NCBI GenBank assembly: GCA_003576755.1
Contig: QEVT01000015.1
Coordinates: forward strand, 1-43,621
Direction: 5' to 3'
DNA: 43,621 bases
Source: a bacterium
GTDB lineage: Bacteria > Chloroflexota > Anaerolineae > Epilineales > Epilineaceae
The notes beneath the pieces are model-generated. The model was not told the origin of the DNA. It ran no database searches and saw only the letters and a program-made list of their open reading frames with translations. The position numbers were made by a program, and so were the translations under genes. Positions 23,791 through 33,067 of the stretch are shown piece after piece. Positions within the stretch are counted from its first letter, which is position 1. The number at the start of each line of letters is the position of its first letter.

Positions 23791-26700
23791 GTGCAATTGC
23801 GTTTTACGACGGCGCTCGGGGTGGCGGCCGCCTGCGTCATCTCCGTGCTCGCCGCCCTCGGCGTGCCGGCCTGGCAGACGACCGGCTCTGACGATCGAGG
23901 ACCATCGGCGCCCGTCGGCGCGCCTGCTGCGGCGCGCCAGGTCGGCGCGGGCCCTCGCCCGTTCGCCCCACGTCCGGTCGACGCAGCGCCTCGCGCCGAC
24001 CTCGACGCGACGGATGCCTTGCCGATCACGGGCGCCACGTTCACCGTCAACACCACCGACGACGCCGATGACATGACGTGCGACGCGGCGCACTGCAGCC
24101 TCCGTGAAGCCATCAACGCGGCGAACGCGACGCTCGCCACCCGCGACTACGTCACGTTCGACATCACCGCGTCGCTGACCGTCCCGTACGGCGGCGCCAC
24201 GCCGCGGCACGTCATCACACCGACGTCCGCGTTGCCGCTGATCACCGGCCCCGTCTTCATCGACGGCTTCTCCGAGCCCGACTACGCCGGCATGGCCGTC
24301 GTCGCGCTGAACGGTGCGGGCCTGACGGCCGACGGCCTCCACTTCTCGGCCGCCGACGGCAGCGTGGTCCAGGGCCTGATGGTGTACGGCTTCGACGGCC
24401 ACGGCCTCGTGTTCGACACCGCGGGCGGCAGCTTCATCCTCCAGAACACCGTCGGCACCGACGTCGACGGGGCGGCCTCGCTGGCCAACACCGGCGACGG
24501 GATCCGCGTCGTGGGGGTGATGAGCAACACGCTGGGCGGCAACACGGTGGCGGGCAATGGGGGCGCCGGCGTGCGGATCAGCGGCGCCGGAGCGAACGGG
24601 AACCTGCTGCAGAACAACGCCATCGGGGCCGCCTACCAGAACGGCGCCCGTCCCGGCAACGGCGGCGACGGCGTCGCGATCATCGACGCGCCCGGCAACA
24701 CCCTGGACGCCAACACCGTCGGCGGCAACGCGGGCAGCGGGGTGCTCATCAGCGGCACGCTGGCCGTCAGCAACGTGGTCAAGGCCAACACCATCGGCAG
24801 CACGGTGCCGGTCGGGCTCGACGGGTCGTTCGGCGCCGACCTGCCGAACGGCGGCGCGGGCGTGCAGATCACCGATGCCGGCGCCAATCGGGTGCTCGGC
24901 AACACGGTGACGCGCAGCGGCGGGCACGGCATCGCGATCACCGGGACGCTGGCCGTCGGCAACGCCGTCTACGGCAATCGGATCGGCGCCGACGACACCG
25001 TGTGGCCGGGCGGCGACCTCGGCAACGGCGGCGACGGCGTGCGGATCGAGGGCGGGGCCAGCGACACCTGCGTCGGGGGCAGCGCCGGCTACCCGCGCTG
25101 CCCCGGCGATGCCTCGCTGCCCACCAGCGGCAACGTCATCGCCTTCAACGGCGGCGACGGGGTCGCCGTGGCCGCCGGCACGGGCAACACGGTCCGGTTC
25201 AACGCCATCTACACCAACGACGGCCAGGCCATCGACCTCGACGCCGACGGCCCGACCCCCAACGATGCCGGCGACCCGGACGGCGGCGCCAACGACCTCC
25301 AAAACTTCCCGGAGATCACCCGGCTGTCGGTCAACTGCACGCTGACCGGCACCACCGAGCTGGTGATCGTGCTCGACGCCCCGGCGGGGCTGTACGACGT
25401 CGACATCTACAGCAACGCCACGGGCACGTTCGCCTACGCCGACGGTCCGGAGGCCCGGCACCGCATCCAGTCGGCAACCGTCCCCGCCGGAACGTCGACG
25501 ATCCCGCTGCCCCCCGCCGACACCGAGAACCTCTCGATCACGGCCACGGACGCCAACGGCAACACGTCCGAGGTCGGCTTCCGGCTCGGGGCGCTGCTCG
25601 AGGTGAACGACGACACCGACCCGCTCCTCGACAGCTACGAGTTCAAGGACAGCAACGACCTGGGCGGGCCGACGTTCGCGTTCGTCGACATCTCGGGCAC
25701 GGGCATCGACGTCGACGCCGGCGACGACACGGTGACCGGCACGCTTCCGATCACGTTCACGTTCGAGCACTTCGCCGTGCCGTACACCGACGTGTGGCTC
25801 TCGTCCAACGGCTGGCTCGCGTTCACGGACCCGGCGGGCGACGCCGACCCGACCAACGACTGCCCGCTGCCCAACGCGGCCGGCGTCGACGGCGTGATCG
25901 CGGCGGTGTGGGACGACCTCGATGCGAGCGTGGCGGGGGCCGGGGTGTTCTACCAGTCGTTCGCCGCCGGCGCTTGCCCGTACGGTGCGTATCCCGGCGC
26001 GTGCTTCATCGCTCAGTGGAACGACGTCGTCCACCAGGGCACGTCCGACGACCTGACCTTCGAGATCATCCTCTTCGACGACCACACGTTCCTGATCCAG
26101 ATCCTGGACGCCGGGAACGAAGCCGGGTCGGGCTCGACGACGGGCACCGAGAACGCCACGGCCATGGTGGCGGTGAACTACGGCTGCGATCGGTCCGGCG
26201 CCATCGCCGACAACCTCGCGATCCGCTTCACCCCCGCGCTCCTCGGCGACGCCGCCACCGGCGACGGCCTTTGCGAGATCGTGGTCGGCGGCGGCGTGTG
26301 CACGCTCCGCGCCGCCATCGACGAGTCCAACGCGCTGCCGGGGTACGACACCATCACGTTCGACGTTCTTCCGGCCGGCAAGCACACGATCGCGCCGACC
26401 TCGACCCTGACCATCGTGGACCCGGTCACCATCGACGGCACCACCCAGCCGCCGCCGAACGGCACATCGCTCCATCCCGAGCCCCAGATCTACCTCGACG
26501 GCGGGGGAGGCGTGGGCGACGCGCTGCGGATCGAGTCCGGCAGCAGCACGGTGCGCGAGCTCGGCTTCGTGAGCTACAGCGGGCACGGCATCCATGTGGT
26601 GGACCGGGGGTGCAACTCCCTCGTCGAGAACGTCATCGGCACGATGCTCCCGGCCATGGGCGGCATGGGGCTCGGGGGCGACGGGATCCACATCCAAGGC

Positions 26701-29700
26701 GTGATCAGCAACTCGCTCGCCGGCAACGTCATCGTCGGCAACGCCGGCAACGGCGTGGCCATCCGCGGCGCGGGAGCGATGTTCAACACGCTGCGCGACA
26801 ACCTCATCGGCATCGTCGGGGACTACACGACCTCACCCCCCGACCTCCTGCCGCCGTCGCCGCCCGTGCCGCTGTCGTTCGTGGCGCTCGGCAACGCGGG
26901 GCACGGCGTCGTCGTCGAGGACGGTTCCAAGAACAGCATCGGCACGGTGGTCACGGCCACCACGGGCAGCAACGTGATCGCCGCGAGCGGGGGCCACGGC
27001 GTCCTCATCACCGGAACGCTGGCGACCAACAACCGCGTCATCGACAACCGGATCGGCGTCGACTACGACGGCGACGATCCGGTGGGGAACACGCTCGACG
27101 GCGTCCGCATCGAGCGGGTCGACGGCGTGACCGGCGACCCGGCCGTCGAGGGCACGATGGTCGAGGGCAACACCATCGGCGACAACGGCGGGTACGGGGT
27201 GGCGGTGGTCGGCGTGCTGGCGCGCGGCCACGTCATCGACGGCAACACCATCGGCACCAATGCGGCCGGGACGTCGGGTGTGACCAACACGCTCTCGGGC
27301 GTCCTTGTCGACGCCGGCAGCTTCAACGAGGTCACGGGCAACCTGATCTCGAGCAACGGCCTGCCGCCGAGCATCGGTCATGGGATCGAGGTCCGCGGCG
27401 CCACGGCCATGTCCAACACGCTGGCAGGCAACACCATCGGCACCAACCGCGCCGGGACGATGGCCTTGGCGAACGTCGGCAACGGCATCGACGTCGCCGG
27501 GGCCTCCAAGACGGCGATCTTCGGCAACCATGTCGCCGGGAACGGCGATCCGGTCTCGGGAGTCGGCGGCTTCGGCGTGCGGATCTCGGGAGCCTCCGCG
27601 ACCGGCAACGCGCTGCGCGGCAACTTCATCGGGGTCGACGTCGGCGCGAGCACTGCGATCTCGAACACCCGCAGCGGCATCCTGATCGACGGCGCGCCCG
27701 GCAACGCCGTCGGGATCGCGACCGGCAACGTGGCCGACGTCAACGTCATCTCCGGCAACGGCCTGCCGGCCTTCCCCGGCGACGGCCACGGCATCGAGAT
27801 CCGCGGGGCGGCGGCCACGGGCAACGTCGTCCAAGGCAACGTGATCGGCCTCAACTACGAGGGCTTCGGCAGCGTCATCGACACCCCGATCCCCAACCAG
27901 GGCAGCGGCGTGTACGTCAACGGCGCCCCCGGCAACACGTTGGGCGGGCTCGCGGACCTCGCGTACAACACCATCGGCGGCAACGGGGCGCACGGGGTCC
28001 ACATCGCCGGGGCCGGGGCGACCGGCAACGCCGTCCAGGGGAACACCATCGGCAGCGACCCATCGGGCACGGCGACCGGCCTCGGCAACACCGGCAGCGG
28101 CATCCTGGTCGACGGCGGCGCCTCCGGCAACTGCATCGGCGCCGAGCCCGGCTTCGCGCCGTGCCCGGCGCCTCCGGGCGAGTCGGGCTTCAACCGGATC
28201 GTGCTGAACGGCGCCGCCGGCATCACGGTCACGACCGGCACCGGGAACGCGATGGTCGGCAACGAGATCGCCGACAACGCCGAGCTCGGGATCGACCTCG
28301 GCAACGACGGCGTGACGGCCAACGACGGCGCCGGCGACGGCGACGGCGGGGCCAACAACCTCCAGAACTTCCCGGTGCTCACCAGCGCGCAGAGCCTCGG
28401 GGCGCCGTTCGATCCGCAGACGATGATCGCCGGCACGATCCCGAGCAGCGGCGGGCCGTTCAGGCTCGACTTCTACCGCAACACGGCGTGCGACCCGAGC
28501 GGCTTCGGCGAGGGGGCGGTCTTCATCGGCGCCGAGAACGGCCTGGCGGCGGGCCCGTTCATGGTCACGCTGAACCTCCAGGTGCCGGTCGGCGAGCTCA
28601 TCACCGCGACGGCGACCGACCCGAACGGCAACACGTCGGAGCTCTCGGCCTGCCTCGAGGTCGAGGAGAAGCCGACGCCGACGCCGACGTCGACCCCGAC
28701 CTACACCCCGACGCCGACGGCGACCAACACGTTCACGCCGCAGCCGACGCTGACGCCGTCGAACACGCCCACGCCCTATCCGCCGGACCCGACGGTCATC
28801 CTGGCGCCGATCGCCGACGCGCGCGTCCAGAACAGCAACCCGACCACCAACTACGGCACGTCCAACCAGCTCCGGGTGCGCGGTGGCACGACGACGTACA
28901 ACACCTACCTGCGCTTCGAGGTCGTCGACGTCCTCGGCCCGGTCTACCGCGCCCGGTTGCGGCTGTTCGCCTACGACGGCTCCAACCTCGGCGGATCGGT
29001 GTACACCACCGCCACCGACTGGGGCGAGGCCACGATCACGTGGAACAACGCGCCGGCGATCTCGGGCTCGCCGATCGACACGCGCGGCCCCGTGGCCAAC
29101 AACACCTGGGTGGAGTACGACGTGACCGCGGCCATCACCGGCAACGGACCGATCGGCTTCGCGATCAAGACGACGTCGACCAACTCGCTCTACTTCAACA
29201 GCAAGGAGGCGTCGGCCAACCGCCCCGAGCTCGTCATCGACTACCTCGGGCCATCGGCCACGCCGTCCCCGACCGGCACCGGTCCGACCGCCACGGGTCA
29301 GCCGACCGCCGGCGCGAGCGCGACGGCGACGCGCACGGCGACGGCGGTGCCGACGACCGCCGCCTCGGCGACGGCGACCCGGACGGCGACGGCGGCGGCG
29401 ACGGCGACGCCGGCCAGCGTCGTGGTGGTGACGCCCGTGCATGACGCCCGGGTCAAGAGCGACAGCCCGACCGGCAACTACGGCGCCGACGCCGTCCTTC
29501 GCCTGCGCGCGGGCACGCCGGCCTACCGCACGTACGTCAAGTTCACGGTGACCGGGCTGCAGGGCACGGTGCAACGCGCCACGCTCCGGCTGTACGCCAC
29601 CGACGGCGGCGACGACGGCGGGTCGGTGTACGCGGTCTCCAACACCTACGACGGGACGTCGAATCCGTGGCTCGAGAGCGGGCTCACGTGGGGCAACGCT

Positions 29701-30681
29701 CCCGCCATCGCCGGCTCGCCGCTGGCGACGATCGGCACGGTCGGCAACGGCCAGTGGGCGGCGTGGGACGTGACGGCGGCCGTGGCGGGCGACGGCACGT
29801 TCAGCTTCGGGCTGAGCACGGGCTCGACCAACAGCGTGTACTTCAACAGCAAGGAAGCGTCGTCGAACCGGCCCGAGCTCGTGATCGAGCTGGCGCCGGG
29901 CACGGCAGGGGCGACGCCCACGGCCGCCGCATCGTCGACGGCGGCGGCCACCCAGACCGCGGCCGCGTCTGCCACCACGGCGGCGACCGCGACGAGGACG
30001 AGCACCCCGACCAACGCCCCCACGCAGGCCGCGACGCCGACCCACACGGCGACCGCGGTCGCCACCCACACGGCGACCCGGACGCCGACGCCGGGGACCA
30101 CGCCGACGCCCGCAACGCTGGTGCTCGCGCCGGCGCACGACGGTCGCGTCAAGAGCGACAGCCCGACGACGAGCTACGGCACATCGAACTACCTCCGGCT
30201 CCGGTCGACCGGTCCGACGTACGACAGCTACCTCAAGTTCGAGGTGACGGGCGTGACGGGCCAGGTGCAGCAGGCGACCTTGCGGCTGTGGGCCTACGAC
30301 GGCGCCGACACGGGCGGCTCGGTCTATGCCGTCTCCAACGACTACCGCTCGACCTCGACGCCGTGGCTCGAAACCGGGCTGACGTGGGACAGCGCGCCCG
30401 CGATCTCGGGATCACCGCTCGACACCGTCGGCTCGGTGGCCAACAACGCGTGGGCGGAGTACGACGTGACGGCGGCCGTCTCCGGCAACGGCACGGTGTC
30501 GTTCGGTCTGCACACCTCGTCGACCAACAGCATCTACTTCAACGCACGCGAAGCGGCGACCAACCGCCCGCAGCTCGTCATCCAGGTCGGCGGCGGGGCG
30601 CCGCCGGACGCGGCCCGGGCGTCCAACCGCGGCCGCGCCGGACCGGACCGCTGGCGTCGCGTTCCCGGGAGGTCGGAATGA
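23791..30681 (+). CDS. Giant secreted CSLREA/beta-helix protein with three DNRLRE domains
   Basis: This 2,296-residue exported protein has several parts. Residues 1-28 are a signal peptide. A CSLREAI motif at 102 opens the first right-handed beta-helix (about 180-515, recurring GNGGDGVRI and NTVGGN turns), which closes with NDLQNFPEI. A beta-sandwich module follows (614-817; VWLSSNGWLAF, AVWDDLDA, FIAQWNDV). A second CSLREA-like motif (CTLRAAIDESNA, 837) opens a second, longer helix (910-1527) ending in NNLQNFPVL. Then come a Thr-Pro linker (1628-1669) and three DNRLRE domains (1670-1822, 1878-2037, 2110-2269) separated by Thr/Ala linkers, and a basic tail. DNRLRE domains are adhesion or carbohydrate-binding modules. 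GTG 23791 is chosen for its AGGGGGA ribosome site and the signal peptide. The stop overlaps the next ATG. Role: probably surface adhesin or fibre. Confidence 0.85.
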   Translation: MQLRFTTALGVAAACVISVLAALGVPAWQTTGSDDRGPSAPVGAPAAARQVGAGPRPFAPRPVDAAPRADLDATDALPITGATFTVNTTDDADDMTCDAAHCSLREAINAANATLATRDYVTFDITASLTVPYGGATPRHVITPTSALPLITGPVFIDGFSEPDYAGMAVVALNGAGLTADGLHFSAADGSVVQGLMVYGFDGHGLVFDTAGGSFILQNTVGTDVDGAASLANTGDGIRVVGVMSNTLGGNTVAGNGGAGVRISGAGANGNLLQNNAIGAAYQNGARPGNGGDGVAIIDAPGNTLDANTVGGNAGSGVLISGTLAVSNVVKANTIGSTVPVGLDGSFGADLPNGGAGVQITDAGANRVLGNTVTRSGGHGIAITGTLAVGNAVYGNRIGADDTVWPGGDLGNGGDGVRIEGGASDTCVGGSAGYPRCPGDASLPTSGNVIAFNGGDGVAVAAGTGNTVRFNAIYTNDGQAIDLDADGPTPNDAGDPDGGANDLQNFPEITRLSVNCTLTGTTELVIVLDAPAGLYDVDIYSNATGTFAYADGPEARHRIQSATVPAGTSTIPLPPADTENLSITATDANGNTSEVGFRLGALLEVNDDTDPLLDSYEFKDSNDLGGPTFAFVDISGTGIDVDAGDDTVTGTLPITFTFEHFAVPYTDVWLSSNGWLAFTDPAGDADPTNDCPLPNAAGVDGVIAAVWDDLDASVAGAGVFYQSFAAGACPYGAYPGACFIAQWNDVVHQGTSDDLTFEIILFDDHTFLIQILDAGNEAGSGSTTGTENATAMVAVNYGCDRSGAIADNLAIRFTPALLGDAATGDGLCEIVVGGGVCTLRAAIDESNALPGYDTITFDVLPAGKHTIAPTSTLTIVDPVTIDGTTQPPPNGTSLHPEPQIYLDGGGGVGDALRIESGSSTVRELGFVSYSGHGIHVVDRGCNSLVENVIGTMLPAMGGMGLGGDGIHIQGVISNSLAGNVIVGNAGNGVAIRGAGAMFNTLRDNLIGIVGDYTTSPPDLLPPSPPVPLSFVALGNAGHGVVVEDGSKNSIGTVVTATTGSNVIAASGGHGVLITGTLATNNRVIDNRIGVDYDGDDPVGNTLDGVRIERVDGVTGDPAVEGTMVEGNTIGDNGGYGVAVVGVLARGHVIDGNTIGTNAAGTSGVTNTLSGVLVDAGSFNEVTGNLISSNGLPPSIGHGIEVRGATAMSNTLAGNTIGTNRAGTMALANVGNGIDVAGASKTAIFGNHVAGNGDPVSGVGGFGVRISGASATGNALRGNFIGVDVGASTAISNTRSGILIDGAPGNAVGIATGNVADVNVISGNGLPAFPGDGHGIEIRGAAATGNVVQGNVIGLNYEGFGSVIDTPIPNQGSGVYVNGAPGNTLGGLADLAYNTIGGNGAHGVHIAGAGATGNAVQGNTIGSDPSGTATGLGNTGSGILVDGGASGNCIGAEPGFAPCPAPPGESGFNRIVLNGAAGITVTTGTGNAMVGNEIADNAELGIDLGNDGVTANDGAGDGDGGANNLQNFPVLTSAQSLGAPFDPQTMIAGTIPSSGGPFRLDFYRNTACDPSGFGEGAVFIGAENGLAAGPFMVTLNLQVPVGELITATATDPNGNTSELSACLEVEEKPTPTPTSTPTYTPTPTATNTFTPQPTLTPSNTPTPYPPDPTVILAPIADARVQNSNPTTNYGTSNQLRVRGGTTTYNTYLRFEVVDVLGPVYRARLRLFAYDGSNLGGSVYTTATDWGEATITWNNAPAISGSPIDTRGPVANNTWVEYDVTAAITGNGPIGFAIKTTSTNSLYFNSKEASANRPELVIDYLGPSATPSPTGTGPTATGQPTAGASATATRTATAVPTTAASATATRTATAAATATPASVVVVTPVHDARVKSDSPTGNYGADAVLRLRAGTPAYRTYVKFTVTGLQGTVQRATLRLYATDGGDDGGSVYAVSNTYDGTSNPWLESGLTWGNAPAIAGSPLATIGTVGNGQWAAWDVTAAVAGDGTFSFGLSTGSTNSVYFNSKEASSNRPELVIELAPGTAGATPTAAASSTAAATQTAAASATTAATATRTSTPTNAPTQAATPTHTATAVATHTATRTPTPGTTPTPATLVLAPAHDGRVKSDSPTTSYGTSNYLRLRSTGPTYDSYLKFEVTGVTGQVQQATLRLWAYDGADTGGSVYAVSNDYRSTSTPWLETGLTWDSAPAISGSPLDTVGSVANNAWAEYDVTAAVSGNGTVSFGLHTSSTNSIYFNAREAATNRPQLVIQVGGGAPPDAARASNRGRAGPDRWRRVPGRSE
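28798..30597 (+). repeat. Three tandem DNRLRE domains with Thr-rich linkers
   Basis: Three homologous units begin near 28798, 29422 and 30118. Each starts with a APxxDxRVxxxxPTxxYG pattern, has LRLxAxDG, W..APAI.GSP and YDVTAAxxGNG, and ends with SLYFNSKEA/SVYFNSKEA/SIYFNAREA then NRPELVI or NRPQLVI. Units 2 and 3 share more with each other (HDxRVKSDSPT, GGSVYAVSN, PWLE) than with unit 1, pointing to a later duplication. The linkers are ATRTATA-like. Confidence 0.85.
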
Positions 30682-32963
30682 TGCATCGTCCGCGCGGCGG
30701 TCGCGGCGGAAGGGCGACGGTGGCGGCCGCGTGGGCGATGCGGCTGGCCGTGGCGGTCGTGCTGGCATCGATCTTGAGGAACGCCGACGGCGCCCTGATC
30801 GAGCCGGTCCGGGCGCAGCCGTCGCCGCCGGACTTCAACAGCCTGCGCAACCGCGAGCTCGAGTGGGGGCAGTACGGCGACGACAACGAGGAGTTTCACC
30901 TCCCGCGCGGTGCCGACACGTCTTCGGTGGTGCGCTACTCCGAGTCGTTCTCGCAGCTCAATGCCCGGCCGTCGATGCCCGGACAGGGCGGGGGACTGCC
31001 GAGCACCGGCGGCGTGACCGGGGGCATGCTCCCTCCGGGTTGGGAGATCACCAACTGCGCGGTGTCGGTGTTCAACCAATGGCACCTCGAGCGGTCGCCG
31101 GCCAACATCCCGTGGCTGGCCACGACGCGCGGCACGATGCCGGACCCCGAGATGGAGCCCGAGCTGACGTTCATGACGGTGCCGGCGATGTGGTACGGCA
31201 CGACCCCGCTGGCCGACCCGCAGCCCGACATCCCGCCGCCGGAGGGTCCGGGCCCGACCCCGCCGTGCGACCGCCTGCTCGGCACCAAGTACCCGCCCAA
31301 GTACCCGATGGGCGACCTGTGCACGGCCGAAGGCGGCGGCCTGGTGCCGACGTGCGGCAACATCGTGTCGCCGCGCATCAGCTTGTTCGACGTGCCGACA
31401 CCGATCTCGTTGACGTTCACCAACCTCATCGACAAGATGCCCGGCATCCACGTGGCGCGGGTGGAGATCTCGGTCAACGGCAGCGAGTTCGTCGTCCTCA
31501 AGGACTACACCGCCATCGCGGGCGGGGGCCTCGGCACGCGTTCAGGCATCCCGCCGGTGTACCAGAAGGAAGAGATCGACCTCTCGGACTACGCCTACTC
31601 GGTGATCCAGCTGCGGTGGTTCTTCCTCAACAACAACCCGTTCATCTCGACCAACTTCTACGGCTGGGTGGTCGACAACATCGAGATCCGCGGCGGGATG
31701 GGCACACGGCGGCCCGGCATCGGCAAGCCGCCGGGCCCGCCGCCGCTCGCGCCGCCGTTCCCGCCCGATCCGCTCAAGGAGCACCTCGACTTCCGATGCC
31801 TCGGTGAGGTGCTCTTGCCGACGGGGATCCAGCCCCCGCTCGAGCAGCCGCGCATCTACATCGCCGACACCGGCAACCACCGGATCTCGGTGTTCCGCTA
31901 CAACCACGACCGGAACATCCCGGATCCGCAGCCCTGCAACGTGTCGCTGACGCCGCCGCGCAACTGGTTCGGCAGCTACGGCGACGACGACGAGCACCTC
32001 AACAGCCCGCACGACGTCGTGGTGGGGCCGGACGGCTACATCTACGTCGCCGACACCGGCAACCACCGCATCATGCGCTTCAAGCAGAGCGGCAAGCCGG
32101 CGCCGCACCTCGGATTGCACGGCGGTGGCGCGCTCAACGCCTATGGCAGCTACGGCGCCGGCACCGGCTTCGACGGCTCGCCGGAGTTCAACTCGCCCAA
32201 GGGCGTGGCAGCCAGCGGCTGGCACTACTTCAACGCCGGGTTGGGGCTCGTCGCGCGCTACTTCTACCTTTACGTCGCCGACACCGGCAACCACCGGATC
32301 CAGCGCCTCGCGATCGACAAGTTCGGCCGCCTGGTCAGCCTCGAATGGCGCGAGTTCGGCTCGTTCGGGGTGGGCGACGAGGAGTTCAACCAGCCGGTCG
32401 GCATCGACGTCAACCCCATCGACGCGCCCACCGTCCTGGCGCCGCCGCTCTTCCAGCTCCCGCTGGTCGGGAGGCCGATCCCGGCGTGGTCCGGCCGCGT
32501 CTACGTGGCCGACAGCACCAACCACCGGATCAAGGTCGCCGACCTCGACGGCAACTTCCAGACCACCGAGTCGTTCGGCCGCTACGGCGACGACTACCCC
32601 GACTTGACCAACGTCGTCGAGCTGCACTCGCCGCAGGACGTCGAGGTCGGGATCCGCCTCGAGAGCGTCAGCGGCACCGCCAGCCGGGAGGTCGACCTCT
32701 ACGTCGCCGACACCGGCAACCACCGGGTCTTCTACCTGATGTGCGGCGGGGTCACGCCGCCCCGCCCGTGCTCGACGCCGCTGACCGCGTTCACGGCCGT
32801 GTTCGGCCGCTACGGCGACGCGTTTGGCCTCTTCAACAGCCTCGCCGGCCTGGCCGCGGACCGCCTGCAGCCCGAGACGTACCCCGACAGCGTCGGGACC
32901 GGCAGCGACGTCTTCGTCATCGATACCGGCAACCACCGCGGGCAGAGGTTCGGGCATCCATGA
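30678..32963 (+). CDS. Secreted NHL six-blade propeller protein with inserted jelly-roll domain
   Basis: This 761-residue exported protein starts with a basic region and hydrophobic signal (LAVAVVLASIL, then a probable cleavage around VRAQ). The first mature strand, WGQYGDDNEEFHLP, has the form of an NHL blade end. A domain of about 300 residues (75-380) follows, ending in LRWFFLNNNPF and FYGWVVDNIEIRG, which resembles the jelly-roll of MAM/immune-inhibitor-A type proteins. From residue 393 come six NHL motifs: IYIADTGNHRISVF, IYVADTGNHRIMRF, LYVADTGNHRIQRL, VYVADSTNHRIKV, LYVADTGNHRVFYL and VFVIDTGNHRGQRF. GGGAGG lies 5 bases before the ATG, which overlaps the previous stop (ATGA); its own stop likewise overlaps a following in-frame ATG. 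No membrane anchor is visible. Binding role likely; ligand unknown. Confidence 0.82.
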   Translation: MMHRPRGGRGGRATVAAAWAMRLAVAVVLASILRNADGALIEPVRAQPSPPDFNSLRNRELEWGQYGDDNEEFHLPRGADTSSVVRYSESFSQLNARPSMPGQGGGLPSTGGVTGGMLPPGWEITNCAVSVFNQWHLERSPANIPWLATTRGTMPDPEMEPELTFMTVPAMWYGTTPLADPQPDIPPPEGPGPTPPCDRLLGTKYPPKYPMGDLCTAEGGGLVPTCGNIVSPRISLFDVPTPISLTFTNLIDKMPGIHVARVEISVNGSEFVVLKDYTAIAGGGLGTRSGIPPVYQKEEIDLSDYAYSVIQLRWFFLNNNPFISTNFYGWVVDNIEIRGGMGTRRPGIGKPPGPPPLAPPFPPDPLKEHLDFRCLGEVLLPTGIQPPLEQPRIYIADTGNHRISVFRYNHDRNIPDPQPCNVSLTPPRNWFGSYGDDDEHLNSPHDVVVGPDGYIYVADTGNHRIMRFKQSGKPAPHLGLHGGGALNAYGSYGAGTGFDGSPEFNSPKGVAASGWHYFNAGLGLVARYFYLYVADTGNHRIQRLAIDKFGRLVSLEWREFGSFGVGDEEFNQPVGIDVNPIDAPTVLAPPLFQLPLVGRPIPAWSGRVYVADSTNHRIKVADLDGNFQTTESFGRYGDDYPDLTNVVELHSPQDVEVGIRLESVSGTASREVDLYVADTGNHRVFYLMCGGVTPPRPCSTPLTAFTAVFGRYGDAFGLFNSLAGLAADRLQPETYPDSVGTGSDVFVIDTGNHRGQRFGHP

Positions 32964-33067
32964 GCCACGACCCGACCGGCACTGCCCGACCACGCGCTTC
33001 TGCTTCGCCCATCGACCGGCCGGCGCCCGCGTCCGCCGCGCACCCAACCCTCTCGAGGACAAACGCC

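Noticed and set aside
28672-28797. Short tandem repeats of ACG/CCG codons as a possible phase-variable DNA repeat
   Set aside because: They encode a Thr-Pro linker, are imperfect, and keep the frame in multiples of three; no sign of slippage-prone perfect repeats.
26833-30138. An 1,100-codon minus-strand open frame
   Set aside because: Shadow of the beta-helix and DNRLRE coding sequence; Arg/Gly/Ala-rich, no domain, no ribosome site.
32960-33067. Start of the DUF11 protein at the ATGA overlap
   Set aside because: Kept only as an alternative: the ATG at 33068 has GAGGA at ideal spacing and lies closer to the signal segment. Coupled translation from 32960 cannot be excluded.
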